From positions 3,374,001-3,438,000 of the forward strand of contig NZ_CP077091.1 in the NCBI RefSeq assembly GCF_014268595.2: a stretch of DNA of 64,000 nucleotides. Reading direction: 5' to 3'. Under the pieces are notes generated by a model, which saw only the letters and a program-made list of their open reading frames with translations, searched no databases and was not told the origin of the DNA. The DNA comes from Pseudomonas hamedanensis. Its GTDB lineage: Bacteria > Pseudomonadota > Gammaproteobacteria > Pseudomonadales > Pseudomonadaceae. The position numbers and the translations under genes were made by a program. Position 1 is the first letter of the stretch. Every line of letters starts with the position of its first letter. Shown here piece by piece: positions 8,123-17,131 of this stretch.

Positions 8123-8761
8123 CTAGAACACCCTGGCCAGGTCGAGCAGGCGTTGCTCGGCCTCGGCCACCGACACGGCAAAAGTGCGTTCGGCAGATTC
8201 TTCGCCTTCTGCGGCCACCACACTGACGTCGTTGATGCCGACGAACCCCAGCGCCGTGCGCAACCACGGATCGGCATGATTCAACGCCTCAAGCGCGCCG
8301 CCCGGGCCAAAGCCGAAGCCACCGCGACTGGTGACGATCAAGGCCTTTTTGCCTTGCAGCAACGGGGTGTACTGAGCGACACCGTTGTCCAGCGTGTGAT
8401 CGAAAGTCAGCCCCAGGCGCACGATCTGATCCACCCAGGCCTTGAGGCCGCTGGGCACACTGAAGTTGTACATCGGCGTGGAAATCAGCAGCAGATCATG
8501 CTCGAACAATTCGCCGACCAGTTGATCGCTCAACGCCAGATCAGCCTGCATCGACAACGGACGCGCGTCAGGCTCGGGATAAAACGCCGCCGCCACGAAC
8601 GCCTCATTGACCGGCGGCACCAGCACTCGGCCGACCTCCCGACGGGTGATCTGCCCCTCTGGATGGCGCGCCTGCCAAGCGCTCAAAAAACCCTCCGCCA
8701 AACGCCGCGAAGTCGACCGGTCGCCTCGCGGGCTGCCGTGAACCACAAGAATCCTGCTCAT
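8123..8761 (-). CDS. FMN-dependent NAD(P)H oxidoreductase, azoreductase-like
   Basis: Flavodoxin-fold enzyme (212 aa) of the AzoR/AcpD family, reducing quinones or azo dyes with NAD(P)H. The FMN phosphate loop is [11 protein letters not shown] (8-18), the second FMN contact is [18 protein letters not shown] near residue 95, and a [11 protein letters not shown] segment lies near 146. It directly precedes sugE on the same strand and is divergent from a LysR gene, a common detox module in which the LysR responds to quinones or electrophiles. That regulatory link is inference. Confidence 0.87.
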   Translation of the reverse strand: MSRILVVHGSPRGDRSTSRRLAEGFLSAWQARHPEGQITRREVGRVLVPPVNEAFVAAAFYPEPDARPLSMQADLALSDQLVGELFEHDLLLISTPMYNFSVPSGLKAWVDQIVRLGLTFDHTLDNGVAQYTPLLQGKKALIVTSRGGFGFGPGGALEALNHADPWLRTALGFVGINDVSVVAAEGEESAERTFAVSVAEAEQRLLDLARVF

Positions 8762-8881
8762 CTATAATTCCTCCGACTAGAATCAAACCACTTGTGGCTT
8801 GAAGCTTGAAGCTCATAGCTGCCCCTATTCAAATGAGCAAAAGTCAGTCGGGATGAGTTCATTTCATCCATGGAGTGTTGA

Positions 8882-9820
8882 ATGTTTGCCTCGCTGCCCC
8901 TGACCGCCCTGCGCGCCTTCGAGTCGGCTTCGCGGTTATCCAGTTTCAAAGCCGCCGCCGAGGAGTTGTCGGTGACGCCGACGGCCATTTCCCACCAGAT
9001 TCGCTCGCTGGAAGACTGGCTCGGCGTCGCCCTATTCGAACGCTTGCCCCGTCAGGTGCGCCTGACCGAGGGCGGCGAGCGGCTGTTTCGCAGCCTGCAC
9101 GGCGCCCTGCTGGAAGTGGCGCAGAGCGTCGACACCCTGCGCCCCCACCGCAGCGGCAGCAGCCTGACGCTGTCGACCACGGCGGCGTTTGCGGCGCTGT
9201 GGCTGGTGCCACGCCTCGGCCGGTTTTATGCGCAACATCCGCACATCAATGTGCGCATCGACACCCATTGCGAAGTCATCGACCTGCATCAGGACGCCAG
9301 TGTCGATCTGGTCCTGCGCTACAGCCTCGATGATTACCCGAACCTCTATGGCCTGTGCCTGTTCGATGAGTCGTTCGCGGTGTACGGCTCGCCCGAGCAA
9401 GTGGCGCTGGCCGCGCGACGCACGCCGACGCTGATCAGCGTGCGCTGGCACAACTCCAGACTTTATGCGCACGGCTGGCAAGCGTGGTGCGCCAAGGCCG
9501 GCGAGCGCTGGCTCGATCAGCAGCCGGTCAACCGCGAATACGATGAGGAACATTACGCACTGCAAGCGGCCATCGCCGGCCAGGGCCTGGTGCTGGCGAG
9601 CAATGTTCTGGTGTCGGAAAGCGTCGCCAGCGGTTTGCTGATGCCCTACCGCGGTGAAGTACAGGTCGACGGCGCCGGTTACAGCGCGCTCTGCGTGCCG
9701 GGGCGGGAACGGCATCCGCCGGTACGCGCATTTTTTCGCTGGCTGCAGGACGAGGCGCGGTTGTCTGGGCTGACGCCAAGAGCGCAGCCTTCGGCCGCTA
9801 CCGCAGGGAACCCGGCATAA
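8882..9820 (+). CDS. LysR-family transcriptional regulator (GcvA-like)
   Basis: 312 aa. The N-terminal winged helix-turn-helix spans about residues 6-65 (LPLTALRAFESASRLSSFKAA ... VTPTAISHQIRSLE), followed by the linker helix and a periplasmic-binding-protein-like effector domain from about residue 92. The opening and the AISHQIR recognition helix are those of the GcvA subgroup. It is divergent from azoR-sugE with 120 bases between the starts, which makes it the probable regulator of that operon. The effector is unknown. Confidence 0.88.
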   Translation: MFASLPLTALRAFESASRLSSFKAAAEELSVTPTAISHQIRSLEDWLGVALFERLPRQVRLTEGGERLFRSLHGALLEVAQSVDTLRPHRSGSSLTLSTTAAFAALWLVPRLGRFYAQHPHINVRIDTHCEVIDLHQDASVDLVLRYSLDDYPNLYGLCLFDESFAVYGSPEQVALAARRTPTLISVRWHNSRLYAHGWQAWCAKAGERWLDQQPVNREYDEEHYALQAAIAGQGLVLASNVLVSESVASGLLMPYRGEVQVDGAGYSALCVPGRERHPPVRAFFRWLQDEARLSGLTPRAQPSAATAGNPA

Positions 9821-9919
9821 AACCGATAAAACTTTTCCCGGCGCGCAGGAATCACAACCTGGGTAGCGACCGCGTCAGCAGAACGTGGCGCCTGACGGAT
9901 TAGCCTCCAGGAGAATGAA

Positions 9920-10450
9920 ATGAGTGACCTGCATTTGTCTGATGTTCAAACCCTGCGTGAGCGCGCCCGACAACACGTGGAAAACGGCGCGGTCACCGAG
10001 AGTTACAGTGCCAACCGGGAAGAGGTGCTGCGCCTGCTCAATGAATCGCTGGCCACCGAACTGGTCTGCACCTTGCGCTACAAGCGCCACTATTTCATGG
10101 CCAACGGCCTGAAAGCCAACGTCGCTGCCGATGAGTTTCTCGAGCATGCCAATCAGGAAGCCGAGCACGCCGATCGCCTGGCCGAACGCATTGTGCAACT
10201 GGGCGGCGAGCCCGAATTCAACCCCGACCTGTTGAGCCAGCTGTCCCACGCGCAATACGTGGCCGGCAATACCTTGAAAGAGATGGTCTACGAGGACCTG
10301 GTCGCCGAGCGCATCGCCATCGACAGCTACCGCGAGATCATCCAGTACCTGGGCGACAAGGACCCGACCACCCGGCGCATCTTCGAAGACATTTTGGCCG
10401 AGGAAGAAGAGCATGCCGATGACATGGCGGACATTCTGAAAGATTTGTAA
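9920..10450 (+). CDS. Ferritin-like di-iron protein (bacterioferritin-related)
   Basis: 176 aa all-helical protein with ferritin-type metal ligands: Glu in NESLATELVCTLRY (helix A), E-x-x-H in EAEHADRLAERI (helix B), Glu in YEDLVAERIAIDSY (helix C), and E-x-x-H in AEEEEHADDMADIL (helix D). There is no obvious haem-ligand Met as in Bfr. I recall P. aeruginosa PA4880, annotated as probable bacterioferritin, in a similar position relative to desT-ureEFG. The ATG has AGGAG seven bases upstream. A role in iron handling or oxidative stress is likely but not demonstrated. Confidence 0.82.
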   Translation: MSDLHLSDVQTLRERARQHVENGAVTESYSANREEVLRLLNESLATELVCTLRYKRHYFMANGLKANVAADEFLEHANQEAEHADRLAERIVQLGGEPEFNPDLLSQLSHAQYVAGNTLKEMVYEDLVAERIAIDSYREIIQYLGDKDPTTRRIFEDILAEEEEHADDMADILKDL

Positions 10451-10465
10451 CGCCAGTCAGGCCGC

Positions 10466-10550
10466 ATTCGCGAGCAGGCTCGCTCCCACATTTGATCACC
10501 TTTCAACTGAAGGAATGCATTCGAATGTGGGAGCGGGCTTGCTCGCGAAG
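10466..10550. repeat. REP pair, GTGGGAGCGGGC type
   Basis: Inverted arms ATTCGCGAGCAGGCTCGCTC (from 10466) and GTGGGAGCGGGCTTGCTCGC (to 10547) between the convergent ferritin-like and AsmA genes. Confidence 0.85.
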
Positions 10551-10570
10551 GGGCCTCTACAGGCGCCCCA

Positions 10571-12646
10571 TTACTTGCTGGGTTTAACAGTCACAGGCGC
10601 CTTGCCCTGCTTCATCTGCTCGAGCAACGGCGCACACTGATTCGGCTCGCCGCCGCTCGGCGCGACCAGCGCCAACAAGCCCGCCGCCGGTGCCGCGATC
10701 ACGCCCAGCGCGACCATCCCCGCCCCGCGCAGCATCAACGGCACGGCTTTGACGCCCGCATCCGGCTTGATGAACTTGCCGCGCACATACAACGGCGACC
10801 GCAGCGAGATCAGGCGCCAGCCCTTGGACTCCGGCGTCACCGTCAGGTCAAGTTGCTCGGTGGCCATGTTCGCCGTGCCGTCGACGTAGATGATCGCGTT
10901 CTCGGTGTCGAACACAAACAGGCGCGTCGTCGCCAGGCCGGTCTTGATGTCGAAGTCGGCCGCCGCGCAGTTGATCTTCACTTCCTTGTCGCCAAAGATT
11001 TTGCCGACCACATAGTTACCGACGTTGAGCCCGGCCAACTCCATCAGTTCACGACTGATCGCGCCGTCATTGATCAGCATCTTCAGGCTACCGTTGGCAC
11101 TGCCGAGCAACCTGGCCACGGAGTTGCCGCGACCGCTGATATCGGCATCGCCGTGCAGTTCACCGAAACTGGTCTGCATCGGCTCGAACGTCGGGAACAG
11201 CTCCTTGAGCTTGAATTTGCGTGCGGTCAATCGCGCCCGGCCTTCCAGCGGCTCGGTGCGGCCATTGAGGCGGATCTGCGCATCCAGCGTGCCGCCGGCC
11301 ACGCCGAAGCGCAGCGGTTCGAGGCTGAGCTCGCCATCGTTGAGTTTCAGGTGGGTATAGAGGTCGTTGAACGGCAGCTTTTCGCTGTGAACGATGCGCT
11401 TGCCGGTGAATTCGACATCGGCGTCCATGGCGCGCCAGCGGTCGGTCTTGAACTCTTCGACCGGCAGCACCTTGTCCGCCGGTTGCTTGCTCGCACCGCC
11501 ACGGGCTTTTTGCTCGGCGTTGGAGTCGGCACCAATCAGCGGTGCGAGGTCGGCGAACAGCAGTTGATTGGACAGCAGCGCACCACTGAGCTTTGGCCGT
11601 GGCTGACTGGCGACATAAGTCAGATCGCCATGAATGTCACTGTCGCCGATTTTGCCGTTGAATTTTTCATAGGTGAATGTCGCACCGCCCGGTTCATGCA
11701 GTTTGGCGATCAGATGACCGTCGGTGGAGTACGGCGGTGTGTCCGGCAGAGTCACGCCGGTCAGCGGGTAGAGATTGCCGAGGCTGTCGCCAGCCAGTTT
11801 CAGGCGCAGGTCGAGGGCGCCGAGGTTGAGCGGATCGGTCAAGGTGCCGGCCAGTTCGATACGCGTGTCGCCGATTTTCGCCTGCGCCTGCAACGGGAAC
11901 GGCTTGCTCGCGTCCTGCAACGCCAGCAAGCCGCCGATCTTGCCCTGCCCGGTCAGATTCTGCCCGTGGTATCGACCTTTGACCTTGAGCGCAAAGGCGT
12001 AATCCTGTGGTGCGCCGCCCTTGTCCTGAGCGGTTTTTGCCGCTTTGTCGCCGACAATCTCGCTGAACGGAATCGGTTTGCCGAGCGGATCAATCAACAC
12101 ATCGAGATCGGTCTTGAGCGTCTGATCGTCGAGGGTCACGTGGCCCTTGTCGAATCCGATCGCGCCAATGTCCACCACCCAGTTTGACGGCTCGGCATTC
12201 GGGTCCTTGGGGTCGAACGTGAACGTCCAGTTGGCCCGGCCATCGGCCAGGCGTTGCAGCTGGGCATTCGGCTCGGTCAGGTCGATCCGCGGAATCACCA
12301 CGCGCTGCGCCAGCAAGGCCAGCGGCGAGATGCGCAGCTCGACCCGTTTCAGCGTGACCATTTGCGGCTGTTTCGACCAGTCCGGATTGCCCAGGCTCAA
12401 GTCCTCGGCGACCACATGCGGCCACGGTACCCAGGCGCGCCAGCCGCCCTCCTCCGGCTCGCGCTGCCAGATCACCGCGAGATTGCCGTTGATGGCGAAC
12501 GCCCGATGCAGTTCTTCCGACACTTTGGCGTTGATGGTCGGCTTGATCCGGTTCCAGTCGAAAAACACGATAATCAGAATCAGCGCTGCCAGCAGCAGCG
12601 CGAAAATGGCGAAGGTCCAGCTGAAGATTTTTCCAGTGCGCGTCAT
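10571..12646 (-). CDS. AsmA family protein
   Basis: 691 aa. One N-terminal transmembrane helix (about residues 8-30, FSWTFAIFALLLAALILIIV) anchors a large periplasmic region rich in beta strands. AsmA-like sequence is strongest in the N-terminal 150 residues and again near 450-600 (GELHGDADISGRGNSVARLLGS, then NGSLKMLINDGAIS). AsmA-clan proteins are related to the VPS13-like lipid-bridge group and affect outer-membrane assembly and phospholipid transport; this member is not assigned. I start at ATG 12644-12646 with CAGGAG eight bases upstream; an in-frame TTG lies two codons earlier. Confidence 0.87.
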   Translation of the reverse strand: MTRTGKIFSWTFAIFALLLAALILIIVFFDWNRIKPTINAKVSEELHRAFAINGNLAVIWQREPEEGGWRAWVPWPHVVAEDLSLGNPDWSKQPQMVTLKRVELRISPLALLAQRVVIPRIDLTEPNAQLQRLADGRANWTFTFDPKDPNAEPSNWVVDIGAIGFDKGHVTLDDQTLKTDLDVLIDPLGKPIPFSEIVGDKAAKTAQDKGGAPQDYAFALKVKGRYHGQNLTGQGKIGGLLALQDASKPFPLQAQAKIGDTRIELAGTLTDPLNLGALDLRLKLAGDSLGNLYPLTGVTLPDTPPYSTDGHLIAKLHEPGGATFTYEKFNGKIGDSDIHGDLTYVASQPRPKLSGALLSNQLLFADLAPLIGADSNAEQKARGGASKQPADKVLPVEEFKTDRWRAMDADVEFTGKRIVHSEKLPFNDLYTHLKLNDGELSLEPLRFGVAGGTLDAQIRLNGRTEPLEGRARLTARKFKLKELFPTFEPMQTSFGELHGDADISGRGNSVARLLGSANGSLKMLINDGAISRELMELAGLNVGNYVVGKIFGDKEVKINCAAADFDIKTGLATTRLFVFDTENAIIYVDGTANMATEQLDLTVTPESKGWRLISLRSPLYVRGKFIKPDAGVKAVPLMLRGAGMVALGVIAAPAAGLLALVAPSGGEPNQCAPLLEQMKQGKAPVTVKPSK

Positions 12647-13028
12647 GCACAAAGCTCCTGATCACGACCGCACGCCAACCCCGACGCACAGCTAAAACGG
12701 CAGACCGAAGCGGCCCTTATGCAGTCTGTGACTGGCGAAAGGCCCGCAGGTTTTATCCAAAGGCAGTTTAAGCCATAAACAGCGCGGCAAATCTGACCGA
12801 TCGGTCTAGGTGTGTTACCGCAACCCGCACATTTGCGAGGCGCGAGTGAGTCGAAAATACCCACGACGGTGCACAACCGTCGCCCGCAAAGGCCCGATCT
12901 AGAGCCTCCCCGCAGAACAATCAATTCTGTTGATTATTACCATTGCGTTTATGAACTTTTATATCGACTTATCGAGAGTAGCATTGCCTCCGTACCCACT
13001 TTATCGCCCTCCCAAGGAGCAACCCATC
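12647..13028. other. Divergent intergenic region, 382 bases
   Basis: Lies between asmA-like and the repeat-protein gene; I see no coding sequence supported by a ribosome binding site. It contains a 12-bp palindrome listed separately and an AT-rich stretch (12925-12970) that is a reasonable place for the rightward promoter. AAGGAG at 13014-13019 is the ribosome binding site of the next gene. Confidence 0.6.
12795..12806. promoter_or_regulatory. Perfect palindrome, TetR-type operator candidate
   Basis: GACCGATCGGTC is a perfect 12-bp palindrome about 150 bases upstream of asmA and 220 bases upstream of the repeat-protein gene. Such sequences are often bound by TetR-family dimers. A TetR-type gene (desT-like) lies nearby at 13608, but the site does not match the DesT operator I remember, so no assignment is made. 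Confidence 0.35.
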
Positions 13029-13454
13029 ATGAAACGCCAATTACTGCTCAGCCTTACCCTGTCGATGTTAGCCAGTACCGCTTTTGCCCTGCCGGCTGCC
13101 GATCAGGCAACCCCACAAGTGAAAACCAGCCACTCGGTATTCAGCCAGACCGTTGCTGCGGACGGCTCTGACCGTACCCCACAAGGTCAGACCCTGGCTG
13201 AAGGCGGTCGTGATCGCCTGGAAGAAAAAGGCCTGGTTCAAGACGGTTCCGATCGCACGCCACAAGGCCAGATTCTGGCATCCGACGGTAGCGACCGCAC
13301 CCCACAAGGTCAGACGCTCGCATCTGATGGCAGCGACCGTACTCCTCAAGGCCAGACCCTGGCGGATGACGGCTTCGATAAAACCCCACTGGGTCAAGCA
13401 CTCGCCGAAGGCGGTGGTGACCGTGTGATCGAACGCAACAGCCAATTGAGCTAA
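13029..13454 (+). CDS. Secreted protein of 14-residue tandem repeats, function unknown
   Basis: 141 aa. A clear signal peptide occupies residues 1-20 (LLLSLTLSMLASTAFA, cleavage before LPAAD). From residue 45 the protein consists of about seven 13-14-residue units, the best conserved being DGSDRTPQGQTLA (four good copies), with degenerate units second and last two. The repeats are acidic, Gly-rich and without Cys. I start at ATG 13029 because AAGGAG precedes it by nine bases; the frame is open 33 codons further upstream. Such proteins are sometimes labelled phage infection protein in Pseudomonas, a name without visible support here. Followed by a strong terminator. Confidence 0.8.
   Translation: MKRQLLLSLTLSMLASTAFALPAADQATPQVKTSHSVFSQTVAADGSDRTPQGQTLAEGGRDRLEEKGLVQDGSDRTPQGQILASDGSDRTPQGQTLASDGSDRTPQGQTLADDGFDKTPLGQALAEGGGDRVIERNSQLS
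13161..13442 (+). repeat. In-frame tandem repeats, 42-bp period
   Basis: About seven units, most of 42 bp, inside the preceding gene; units beginning near 13161, 13242, 13284 and 13326 are the most alike, encoding DGSDRTPQGQ. Synonymous differences between units show they are maintained at the protein level and are not a recent slippage product. Confidence 0.85.
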
Positions 13455-13476
13455 GCCCATGGCGGCCTGGCAAAAA

Positions 13477-13501
13477 AGCCCAATCACCGGATTGGGCTTT
13501 T
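13477..13501 (+). terminator. Strong rho-independent terminator, bidirectional
   Basis: AGCCCAATC (13477-13485), loop ACCG, GATTGGGCT (13490-13498), then TTTT; an A-run precedes the stem so it also works on the minus strand. It lies 23 bases past the stop of the repeat-protein gene. Confidence 0.9.
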
Positions 13502-13607
13502 GACTTTTCAAACCCCGTAAAATCCTGCGCGCCACCTTCTCCCGTTCGACGCCGATAAAGCCGATTTGCTAGAGTGCGGCGCTTGTCCTGTCGAAGAACA
13601 CCCTGCG

Positions 13608-14240
13608 ATGCTGCCCCGCGCCGAACAGAAACAACAGACCCGCAACGCCCTGATGGACGCTGCCCGCCACCTGATGGAAAGCGGCCGAGGATTCGGCAGC
13701 CTGAGCCTGCGCGAAGTGAGCAAAACCGCCGGGATCGTGCCCACCGGTTTTTACCGCCATTTCACCGACATGGACGAACTTGGCCTGGTGCTGGTCAGCG
13801 AAGTCGGCCAGACCTTCCGCGAAACCATCCGCCTGGTGCGCCACAACGAATTCGTCATGGGCGGCATCATCGATGCCTCGGTGCGGATTTTTCTTGATGT
13901 GGTCAGCGCCAACCGCTCGCAATTTCTGTTTCTGGCGCGTGAGCAGTACGGCGGCTCGCTGCCGGTGCGCCAGGCCATCGGGCGCTTGCGCGAAAACATC
14001 AGTGCCGACCTGGCCGCCGACCTGACCCTGATGCCCAAGCTCCAGCACCTGGACCCCGCCGGTCTGAGCGTGGTGGCCGACCTGATCGTCAAATCGGTGT
14101 TCGCCACCCTGCCGGACATCATCGACCCACCCGCCGCCGCCCTGCCGGAGCACCTGACGCCCCAGGCAAAGATCACCCAACAACTGCGCTTCATCTTTAT
14201 CGGCCTCAAGCACTGGCAAGGGCTGGGCAGTACCGAGTAA
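13608..14240 (+). CDS. desT: TetR-family regulator, DesT/FabR-like
   Basis: 210 aa. The N-terminal helix-turn-helix (LSLREVSKTAGIVPTGFYRHFTDMDELG, about residues 34-61) is very close to E. coli FabR and P. aeruginosa DesT, which sense saturated versus unsaturated acyl-CoA and repress fatty-acid desaturase or fabA/B genes. As I recall, desT (PA4890) sits immediately before ureE in P. aeruginosa, as here. The desB/desC desaturase genes expected on its other side are absent; the repeat-protein gene is there instead. I start at ATG 13608. The symbol is by family and position, so moderately sure. Confidence 0.72.
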   Translation: MLPRAEQKQQTRNALMDAARHLMESGRGFGSLSLREVSKTAGIVPTGFYRHFTDMDELGLVLVSEVGQTFRETIRLVRHNEFVMGGIIDASVRIFLDVVSANRSQFLFLAREQYGGSLPVRQAIGRLRENISADLAADLTLMPKLQHLDPAGLSVVADLIVKSVFATLPDIIDPPAAALPEHLTPQAKITQQLRFIFIGLKHWQGLGSTE

Positions 14241-14273
14241 CCCCCTTCTCTACCACACACCGCAAATCCCCCC

Positions 14274-14361
14274 TGTAGGAGTGAGCCTGCTCGCGATAGC
14301 GGTCGGTCAGTCCACGAATACTTGACTGATAAACCGCTATCGCGAGCAGGCTCACTCCTAC
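14274..14361. repeat. REP pair, TGTAGGAGTGAGCCTGCTCGCG type
   Basis: Near-perfect inverted repeat: TGTAGGAGTGAGCCTGCTCG (from 14274) and its complement ending 14361, with CGATAGCGGT/ACCGCTATCG extending the arms. Siblings: 20962, 25044, 27995, 36712, 60466. Confidence 0.9.
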
Positions 14362-14377
14362 AAGGGTGCAGCGGCAT

Positions 14378-14425
14378 GGCCTCGATTTGGTGCATGACAT
14401 ATTCTTCATGCACCAAAACCTTCCA
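14378..14425. promoter_or_regulatory. NtrC-like enhancer / perfect 12-bp inverted repeat upstream of ureE
   Basis: TTTGGTGCATGA (14386-14397) and TCATGCACCAAA (14406-14417) form a perfect 12-bp inverted repeat with an 8-base loop. Each arm contains the NtrC half-site TGGTGCA or TGCACCA. Centred about 100 bases upstream of the sigma-54 promoter at 14490, this is the usual position of an NtrC enhancer. The half-sites point outward, not in the classic TGCACC-N5-GGTGCA order, so the assignment is tentative. Confidence 0.5.
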
Positions 14426-14489
14426 GAATTCTCCCGCCTGTTGAAAGATCAAGCGCACGCCGACAGCCATTTCCTACGTCCCGTCGGAT

Positions 14490-14505
14490 TGGCGCGGCCC
14501 TTGCT
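14490..14505 (+). promoter_or_regulatory. Sigma-54 (-24/-12) promoter for ureEFG
   Basis: TGGCGCG-GCCC-TTGCT matches the sigma-54 consensus TGGCACG-N4-TTGCW at all but one position, with invariant GG and GC ten bases apart. The GC is about 38 bases before the ureE ATG, so transcription should start near 14515. Nitrogen control of urease genes through NtrC and RpoN fits. Confidence 0.75.
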
Positions 14506-14541
14506 CTAGCCTGAGCATTGTCCATTGCCGGAAGCTTCCCG

Positions 14542-15042
14542 ATGCTGGTGATTCACCGCAGAATCGACCCTCAACCCGTCTGGGCCGCCGAATTGCACCT
14601 GACCTTCGACGCGCGCAGCAAAAGCCGTTTGCGCTGTTTCAGTGCCGAGGGCGAAGACGTCGGGTTGTTTTTGGAGCGCGGTCAGCCGCCGCTGTATGAC
14701 GGCGAGTGCCTACAGGCCGAGGACGGCCGCATCGTCCGCGTCTGCGCGCGCCCTGAACAACTGCTGCATGTGACCTGCGCCAACGCGTTTGAACTGACTC
14801 GCGCGGCGTACCACCTGGGCAACCGTCACGTTGCCCTGCAAGTCGGTGACGGCTGGCTGCGGCTGCTCGACGATTACGTGCTCAAGGCGATGCTCGAACA
14901 ACTCGGCGCACAGGCCGAAGCCATCGAGGCGCCCTTCCAGCCGGAGCACGGCGCCTATGGGGGCGGCCATCATCATTCACGCCACGGCGACGAAGATTTC
15001 AATTACGCGCCGAAACTCCACCAGTTCGGCGTGCGCCTGTGA
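14542..15042 (+). CDS. ureE: Urease accessory protein UreE (nickel metallochaperone)
   Basis: 166 aa. UreE delivers Ni(II) to apo-urease with UreF, UreG and UreD. The N-terminal domain (about 1-70) is the peptide-binding part. The C-terminal domain has the conserved His of the metal site in the CANAFELTRAAYHLGNRHV region (near residue 85-103). A short His-rich tail GGGHHHSRHGDE (about 141-152) can bind extra nickel. I start at ATG 14542 with GGAAG upstream; a TTG eight codons earlier is in frame but less likely. The stop overlaps the ureF start by four bases. Confidence 0.95.
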   Translation: MLVIHRRIDPQPVWAAELHLTFDARSKSRLRCFSAEGEDVGLFLERGQPPLYDGECLQAEDGRIVRVCARPEQLLHVTCANAFELTRAAYHLGNRHVALQVGDGWLRLLDDYVLKAMLEQLGAQAEAIEAPFQPEHGAYGGGHHHSRHGDEDFNYAPKLHQFGVRL

Positions 15043-15713
15043 ATCCGGCCTGGGCGCTGCTGCGTCTGGCCAGTCCACAGCTGCCGATTGGCGGCTACAG
15101 CTATTCCCAAGGCCTGGAAATGGCGGTGGATAACGGCCGGGTGAACAACCCGGACAGCGCGCGACGCTGGATCAGCGACCAACTGCTGCTGAATCTCGCG
15201 CGCTTCGAAGCACCGTTATTGCTGGCGCATTGTCAGGCGGCGGCGGACGAAGACTGGGCCGAACTGCGGCAACTCTGCGAGAGCCACCGTGCCAGCCGCG
15301 AAACTCGCGAATTGCATCTGGAGAGCCGCCAGATGGGCTATTCGTTGCAGCAGTTACTCAACGGTCTACCGGAACTCGACGCGCCCGCTCGCGACTTTCT
15401 CGAACAGATCATCGAACCGCATCTGGCCCTGTGCTGGGCCTTGGCCGCGCGCGCCTGGGGTATCAGCCCACAGGACGCTCTCGCCGCATGGCTGTGGAGC
15501 TGGCTGGAAAACCAGCTCGCCGTGCTGATGAAAACCCTGCCACTGGGCCAGCAAGCCGCTCAGCGCCTGACCAGCGAACTGCTGCCGCTGTTGCAACAGG
15601 CACAGCAGGGCGCCACCCGAATCGACCCCGAACACATCGGCAGCGCCGCTTTCGGCCTGTCGCTGGCGTGCATGGCCCATGAGCGCCAGTACAGCCGGCT
15701 CTTCCGCTCTTAG
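15039..15713 (+). CDS. ureF: Urease accessory protein UreF
   Basis: 224 aa all-helical protein that scaffolds the UreD-UreF-UreG activation complex on urease and acts as a GTPase-activating or fidelity factor for UreG. It begins with the conserved [21 protein letters not shown] (about residues 4-24) and keeps the family's helical core with [22 protein letters not shown] and the C-terminal [22 protein letters not shown]. The start is GTG at 15039-15041, overlapping the ureE stop (GTGA), which indicates translational coupling. Confidence 0.95.
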   Translation: MNPAWALLRLASPQLPIGGYSYSQGLEMAVDNGRVNNPDSARRWISDQLLLNLARFEAPLLLAHCQAAADEDWAELRQLCESHRASRETRELHLESRQMGYSLQQLLNGLPELDAPARDFLEQIIEPHLALCWALAARAWGISPQDALAAWLWSWLENQLAVLMKTLPLGQQAAQRLTSELLPLLQQAQQGATRIDPEHIGSAAFGLSLACMAHERQYSRLFRS

Positions 15714-15735
15714 GCCCTTTGTTTTGGAGAATAAA

Positions 15736-16350
<615 letters not shown>

Positions 16351-16377
16351 TTTCAGTTATCACAAGGAAGCTTAGCC

Positions 16378-16950
16378 ATGACACTCAAACACCTTCTTGG
16401 CGCTGCGGCGCTGCTGCTGACACCGGCGCTGGCCTTTGCTCATCCGGGGCATGGCGACAGCGGCCTCCTCGCGGGCATCGGCCACCCGATCGGCGGGCTC
16501 GACCATTTGCTGGCAATGCTGGCCGTCGGTTTATGGGCGGCGCAGCAACAAGGCGCGGCGCGCTGGGCGCTGCCGTGCACTTTTGTCGGCACCATGCTGC
16601 TGGGCGGTTTGCTCGGTTTTGAAGGGCTTGAGTTGCCGGCGCTGGAGAGCGGGATCGCCGCTTCGGTATTGGCGCTGGGCCTGGCCGTGGCACTGGCGGT
16701 GCGTCCGCCGCTGGTGATGGCAGTGGCAGCGACGGCGCTGTTTGCACTGTTCCATGGCGTGGCGCACGGGCTGGAGTTGCCGCAGATGAGCAATCCGTGG
16801 GCGTATGCGGCCGGGTTTGTTGTGGCGACGGCGGTGTTGCATGCGGTCGGTTATGGCGTGGTTCGCGTGTTGCCGCAGGCAGCGGCGCCGCTGGTGCGCC
16901 TGGCCGGGGCTGCGTCGGCGGCGACTGGGGTGTGGTTGCTCGCAGGCTAA
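16378..16950 (+). CDS. ureJ: HupE/UreJ family nickel permease
   Basis: 190 aa. A signal peptide-like first segment ends at AFAHPGHGD; the HPGHGD motif then begins the metal-binding part, followed by the helix-embedded HPIGGLDHLLAMLAVGLWA, both hallmarks of HupE/UreJ. About six or seven transmembrane helices follow, with FHGVAHGLELP near residue 123. The family transports Ni(II) for urease or hydrogenase; the position directly after ureG supports a urease role. GAAGCTTAGCC precedes the ATG. Not essential for urease where other nickel importers exist. Confidence 0.9.
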   Translation: MTLKHLLGAAALLLTPALAFAHPGHGDSGLLAGIGHPIGGLDHLLAMLAVGLWAAQQQGAARWALPCTFVGTMLLGGLLGFEGLELPALESGIAASVLALGLAVALAVRPPLVMAVAATALFALFHGVAHGLELPQMSNPWAYAAGFVVATAVLHAVGYGVVRVLPQAAAPLVRLAGAASAATGVWLLAG

Positions 16951-16970
16951 TTTTTTTGTCTGAACTGGCC

Positions 16971-17046
16971 TCTTCGCGAGCAGGCTCGCTCCCACAGGTT
17001 TTGTGCGCACCACAGATCCAATGTGGGAGCGAGCCTGCTCGCGAAG
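16971..17046. repeat. REP pair, GTGGGAGCGAGC type
   Basis: Arms CTTCGCGAGCAGGCTCGCTC (from 16972) and GTGGGAGCGAGCCTGCTCGC (to 17042). The T-run at 16951-16957 just before it, together with the hairpin, may help end the ure transcript. Confidence 0.85.
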
Positions 17047-17131
17047 GCGGTCTGACAGACACCGCGTCTCATCAGGCTGCCGCTCTGCTACCATGTCGCG
17101 CAATCGCCCCAGCCCGTGACGACGCCCGCCC

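Noticed and set aside
12930..13028. N-terminal extension of the repeat protein (33 extra codons)
   Set aside because: The signal peptide and AAGGAG support ATG 13029; the extension contains the AT-rich promoter region.
13161..13442. Regular 42-bp repeats considered as a CRISPR array
   Set aside because: There are no unique spacers; repeats abut, stay in frame after a signal peptide, and differ by synonymous changes. No cas gene is near.
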